Positions 61,517 through 64,000 of a stretch of 64,000 bases of DNA are shown one piece after another. Every line of letters begins with the position of its first letter. Position 1 is the first letter of the stretch. Source of the DNA: Galaxea fascicularis (lineage: Eukaryota > Cnidaria > Anthozoa > Scleractinia > Euphylliidae). Made by a program: the position numbers and the translations under genes. The stretch is from assembly GCA_948470475.1 (NCBI GenBank), contig OX419345.1, positions 16,109,670 to 16,173,669 on the forward strand, written 5' to 3'. Below the pieces are notes generated by a model. It was not told where the DNA came from. It worked only from the letters and a program-made list of their open reading frames with translations, and did not search any database.

Positions 61517-63007
61517 TACTCGGGGTCGTACGATTTCCTACACTAACACATACTTCTGCCAGCTACCCTACATGGTACTGGTAAACATGAATACCGCATT
61601 ATATACTTCCTTGAAGGAAAAAAGACGCGATTAAGCACGAGTATTTTGCCTTTTCTGTGCAAAAGCCTTTGTAAATAGCCTTGCTTGAAGAAAACCATAA
61701 ACTTAAAAAGCTAAACGAATTCGTCTTCTATATCCAGGGAACTGCGTTACCTAAACAATTACACCTTTATTGGACATTTGAATTAAAGTAGTTAGAAAAC
61801 TTAATGAACATTAAATCGGTTGCATGAAAAACGTTCAAGAAGACTTCAACAACGAAAACCAGGAAATCATATGTTAAACCCAGTTATAATACGAAATCAA
61901 AGTCAAAGCCTTTTAACGCATAAAAAGAGCGGCGTGGAAAAACTTTAAATGAACACGTAAGGCAGTGTCACGAGTACCGGCATCGCTCATTTCAGACTCC
62001 GCTTCTCACGGGAACAAACGGAATTCACTTGTTTCAGAGCAAACTCAAACGTTTCAGTGCAATCAGGCGCAGCGACATGGCAAGCAACACTTTCTGTCGA
62101 AAATGATAACAAATAACACGTCCTCTCTGGTCAGGGCAAAACACCTGCAAAACAAAAGCGAAAATTGGATTTTGTTGACGTAGCCTGAAGGTTTGTTTAA
62201 CTTTTCATCTCATTGTTTCCCTTCCTCAGTGTGTTTATCCCTTCCTACCCTTGCGATAATCATATACCAATTACGAAAAAAACGTGACTAGGTCACTTAT
62301 GTACACTTTTATGTTTTTATTTCGTTTAGTCAAAGGGCAGAAAAGGATGAAAGAGAACAGGTCACTTCCTAACTATAGCTATGGTCTGCTATCCTCCAAA
62401 GAGCCCTTTAACCCTTTAACGCAACTTCTTGTAATTATCGTTCGCCGGCGAATGATGAAATTAAATGCCAGTCATGAAAACAATATAATTGATTTCAATT
62501 TGATCATACCTTCTCAATAATGACAAGACATAGGTCTTTCAAAAAAGTCACAATGTGACAGAGAACAGTTAAAATTAGGTAATTGTGTGGAGATTAAGTT
62601 ATTGCTATTGCCTATTTCGAAATGTCGCTAATTCAGGGTAAGAAATAATACAACTTCAAAGAAGCCTAACTTGCAAACAATTTCATGGATTCGACTAAAA
62701 CTTGGTCACTTGGACTGTTGCACATAGTTATAACATATTTGGGCCCTAAAACGCTCCTAGCTTGTATTTCCTTGATTTTATAAATAAAAAAAAATGTAAT
62801 TTGATATGTTAAAATCAAGAAAAATGTCAATTAATGACGTCATAACTCCACAGAAATTCATCTGTCAACCAAAAACATATCGAATATGGAAACATTGTTG
62901 TGTGCCTTGAATAACGATGTATAGTTTTGTATGCTTCCAATTCTTTGTTATGCTGTCAATATCAGTGACAACTAGGAACCTAAGAAAAGCCCACAAATAA
63001 ATAAACG

Positions 63008-63222
63008 TTAAAGGGTTAAATCCTAACAGTGATCAGCATCAAATTTCTCCTTGTAATACTGATCAACGCTTTCCAAAACAGAGTGGTCGTGAGAATTAAG
63101 GACAGGATCACACAAGTTAAAATGCGGTTGATATTTAAACAACTTCTCCCCACTACTTCTGTGGGAAATCTGCAGGGGCACGAAACGAGAATTTATATTT
63201 TGATCTCAGGTTTAAAGGGTTA
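63008..63222 (-). mobile_element. Repeat-family copy 3 of 3 (inverted)
   Basis: Contains the family blocks on the minus strand (ATCAAATTTCTCCTTGTAAT, AACTTCTCCCCACTACTTCT, ACGAGAATTTATATTTTGAT) between TTAAAGGGTTAA-like ends. Together with 14644-14852 and 50536-50744 it defines a family of about 210 bp with TAACCCTTTAA-type ends. Confidence 0.8.
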
Positions 63223-63289
63223 ATCTGTTCTTTCAACTAACAGTTCCCTGCAGTTCGGCAGTCAACATCATATATTTTCTCTTTCGATA

Positions 63290-63295
63290 TTTATT
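63290..63295 (-). terminator. Candidate poly(A) signal of the CHAT gene
   Basis: AATAAA on the minus strand about 65 bases past the stop codon at 63358-63360. A second AATAAA (63357-63362) overlaps the stop codon itself. Confidence 0.5.
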
Positions 63296-63357
63296 CCGGG
63301 TCTTGTTACTGCTGCGACGCGTGAATAATATCGGCAAAGGAAAAATTCTCTAGTAGT

Positions 63358-64000
63358 TTATTGAAGCTTAGTAATCATATAATTCTCTGTAAGAAACTGA
63401 CCTTCATTATTTTTTATCCCAAAATCAAATGATACGTTGTCTCCAATCAGCATGAAAGGCGCCCAGTCACTTTCGTCGGTATAGCCGTAACTTCTCATCC
63501 ACTTCATGGCCAGTTGAAGAGATTCACTGGCACTTTTCCCACGAACAAGGTGCTCATAGAAACGGCTCATTAACTCCTCTGTTGCTTCGTCTGGTATGGC
63601 CCACAGGGCCACCAACACTGAACGAGCGCCGGATCCTAAGAAAGCTCGAGCAATTCCAACAACCCCCTCGGATCTTATCTGTCCTCGCGCACTGTGACAG
63701 CAGCTAAGGACGACCAGTTTGGCGCGCAGCTGAACTTGTGAAATGTCAGCCATTGTCAACAGATAGTCCTTCTCTTGTGGAATCCCACCGTCAATGGGGT
63801 GCCGGGGAGCGAGAGCAATTTCTCCACTTTCGGCATTACCATGTGCCGCGAAATGTATCAGGCTCACTGAGTGGATGTTCTGAAGAACGGCTTGCTTAGT
63901 TGCTTGCGTTCCTATCAGTGGGTCTGCACCAACTAGTCGCGCAATTATCTCTGCTTCTTTTCTTGCAAAGGGCAAAGCAGAGAGCTTTTGAGTGGATCCC
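63358..64000 (-). CDS. CHAT-domain protein, C-terminal part (continues past window edge)
   Basis: Carries a CHAT (caspase HetF associated with TPRs) peptidase-fold domain; such domains usually follow tetratricopeptide repeats, and TPR-CHAT proteins are abundant in corals and anemones. The frame is open to the window edge (213 residues visible). Visible marks: LIHFAAHGNAESGEIALAP with the putative catalytic His (54 of the fragment), LVVLSCCHSARGQ with the putative catalytic Cys (101, second of the pair), then EGVVGIARAFLGSGARSVLV and LWAIPDEATEELMSRFYEHL, the usual C-terminal half. Both catalytic residues are present, so it may be an active cysteine protease, but substrates of animal members are not known to me. 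The TPR part, if any, is outside the window. A poly(A) hexamer overlaps the stop codon. Confidence 0.9.
   Translation of the reverse strand, partial: GSTQKLSALPFARKEAEIIARLVGADPLIGTQATKQAVLQNIHSVSLIHFAAHGNAESGEIALAPRHPIDGGIPQEKDYLLTMADISQVQLRAKLVVLSCCHSARGQIRSEGVVGIARAFLGSGARSVLVALWAIPDEATEELMSRFYEHLVRGKSASESLQLAMKWMRSYGYTDESDWAPFMLIGDNVSFDFGIKNNEGQFLTENYMITKLQ

Larger units (their letters stand above)
59720..63357. other. Region between BCKDK and the CHAT gene
   Basis: Holds the 5' flank and presumed promoter of BCKDK and the 3' flank of the CHAT gene. A hairpin element (61402-61516), a small inverted repeat (GGCTCGTCACGCAA near 60860 with its inverse near 60905, around a poly-C tract) and a dispersed repeat (63008-63222) are present. 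Open frames here show no recognisable domain. Confidence 0.7.

Noticed and set aside
1..64000. CRISPR array, prophage or bacterial operon
   Set aside because: No direct-repeat and spacer pattern and no compact prokaryotic coding; spliced animal-type genes throughout. The tandem repeats present have no unique spacers.

Overview
This window looks like nuclear DNA from an invertebrate animal, most probably a hexacoral cnidarian such as a stony coral. The genes are split by many short GT-AG introns, the DNA is AT-rich, and intergenic and intronic space is filled with short terminal-inverted-repeat elements and Penelope-like retroelement ends. The proteins (peroxisomal acyl-CoA oxidase, branched-chain dehydrogenase kinase, two TRAFs, a CHAT-domain protein) are animal families; CHAT/TPR proteins and TRAFs are notably expanded in corals and anemones. 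The species call is inference from family resemblance; no search was run.

Layout. Positions 158-7466 (+): the last 13 exons of an ACOX3-type peroxisomal acyl-CoA oxidase, ending in the peroxisomal signal SKL. Positions 7467-11201: repeat-rich gap between convergent genes. Positions 11202-22893 (-): an eight-exon TRAF gene (591 residues) with RING, several TRAF zinc fingers interrupted by a disordered linker, a short coiled coil and a MATH domain. Positions 27572-36787, probably reaching 39883 (-): a second, clearly different TRAF gene (about 497 residues). Positions 45010-48878 (-): a three-exon 281-residue protein with a cortactin-binding-protein-2 (CortBP2) type N-terminus. Positions 53065-59719 (-): a complete ten-exon BCKDK gene (408 residues). 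Positions 63358-64000 (-): the C-terminal part of a CHAT-domain protein that continues past the window edge. I rebuilt exons from splice-site consensus, reading-frame phase and protein-family similarity; all joins keep phase.

The genes do not form an operon or obvious pathway. ACOX3 (peroxisomal oxidation of branched acyl-CoA) and BCKDK (restraint of branched-chain amino-acid oxidation in mitochondria) are metabolic. The two TRAFs and the CHAT protein belong to families used in innate immune or death signalling, so the centre of the window is a small tandem TRAF locus.

The most distinctive signals are in non-coding DNA: a decayed Penelope-like element that fills almost a whole BCKDK intron and abuts its splice donor; an inverted pair of elements flanking one frame-neutral zinc-finger exon of the second TRAF gene; a terminal-repeat element carrying an internal 33-bp minisatellite open in several frames on both strands; and a hairpin with two 74-bp arms. 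I found no bacterial operon, CRISPR array, or convincing tRNA or rRNA gene.
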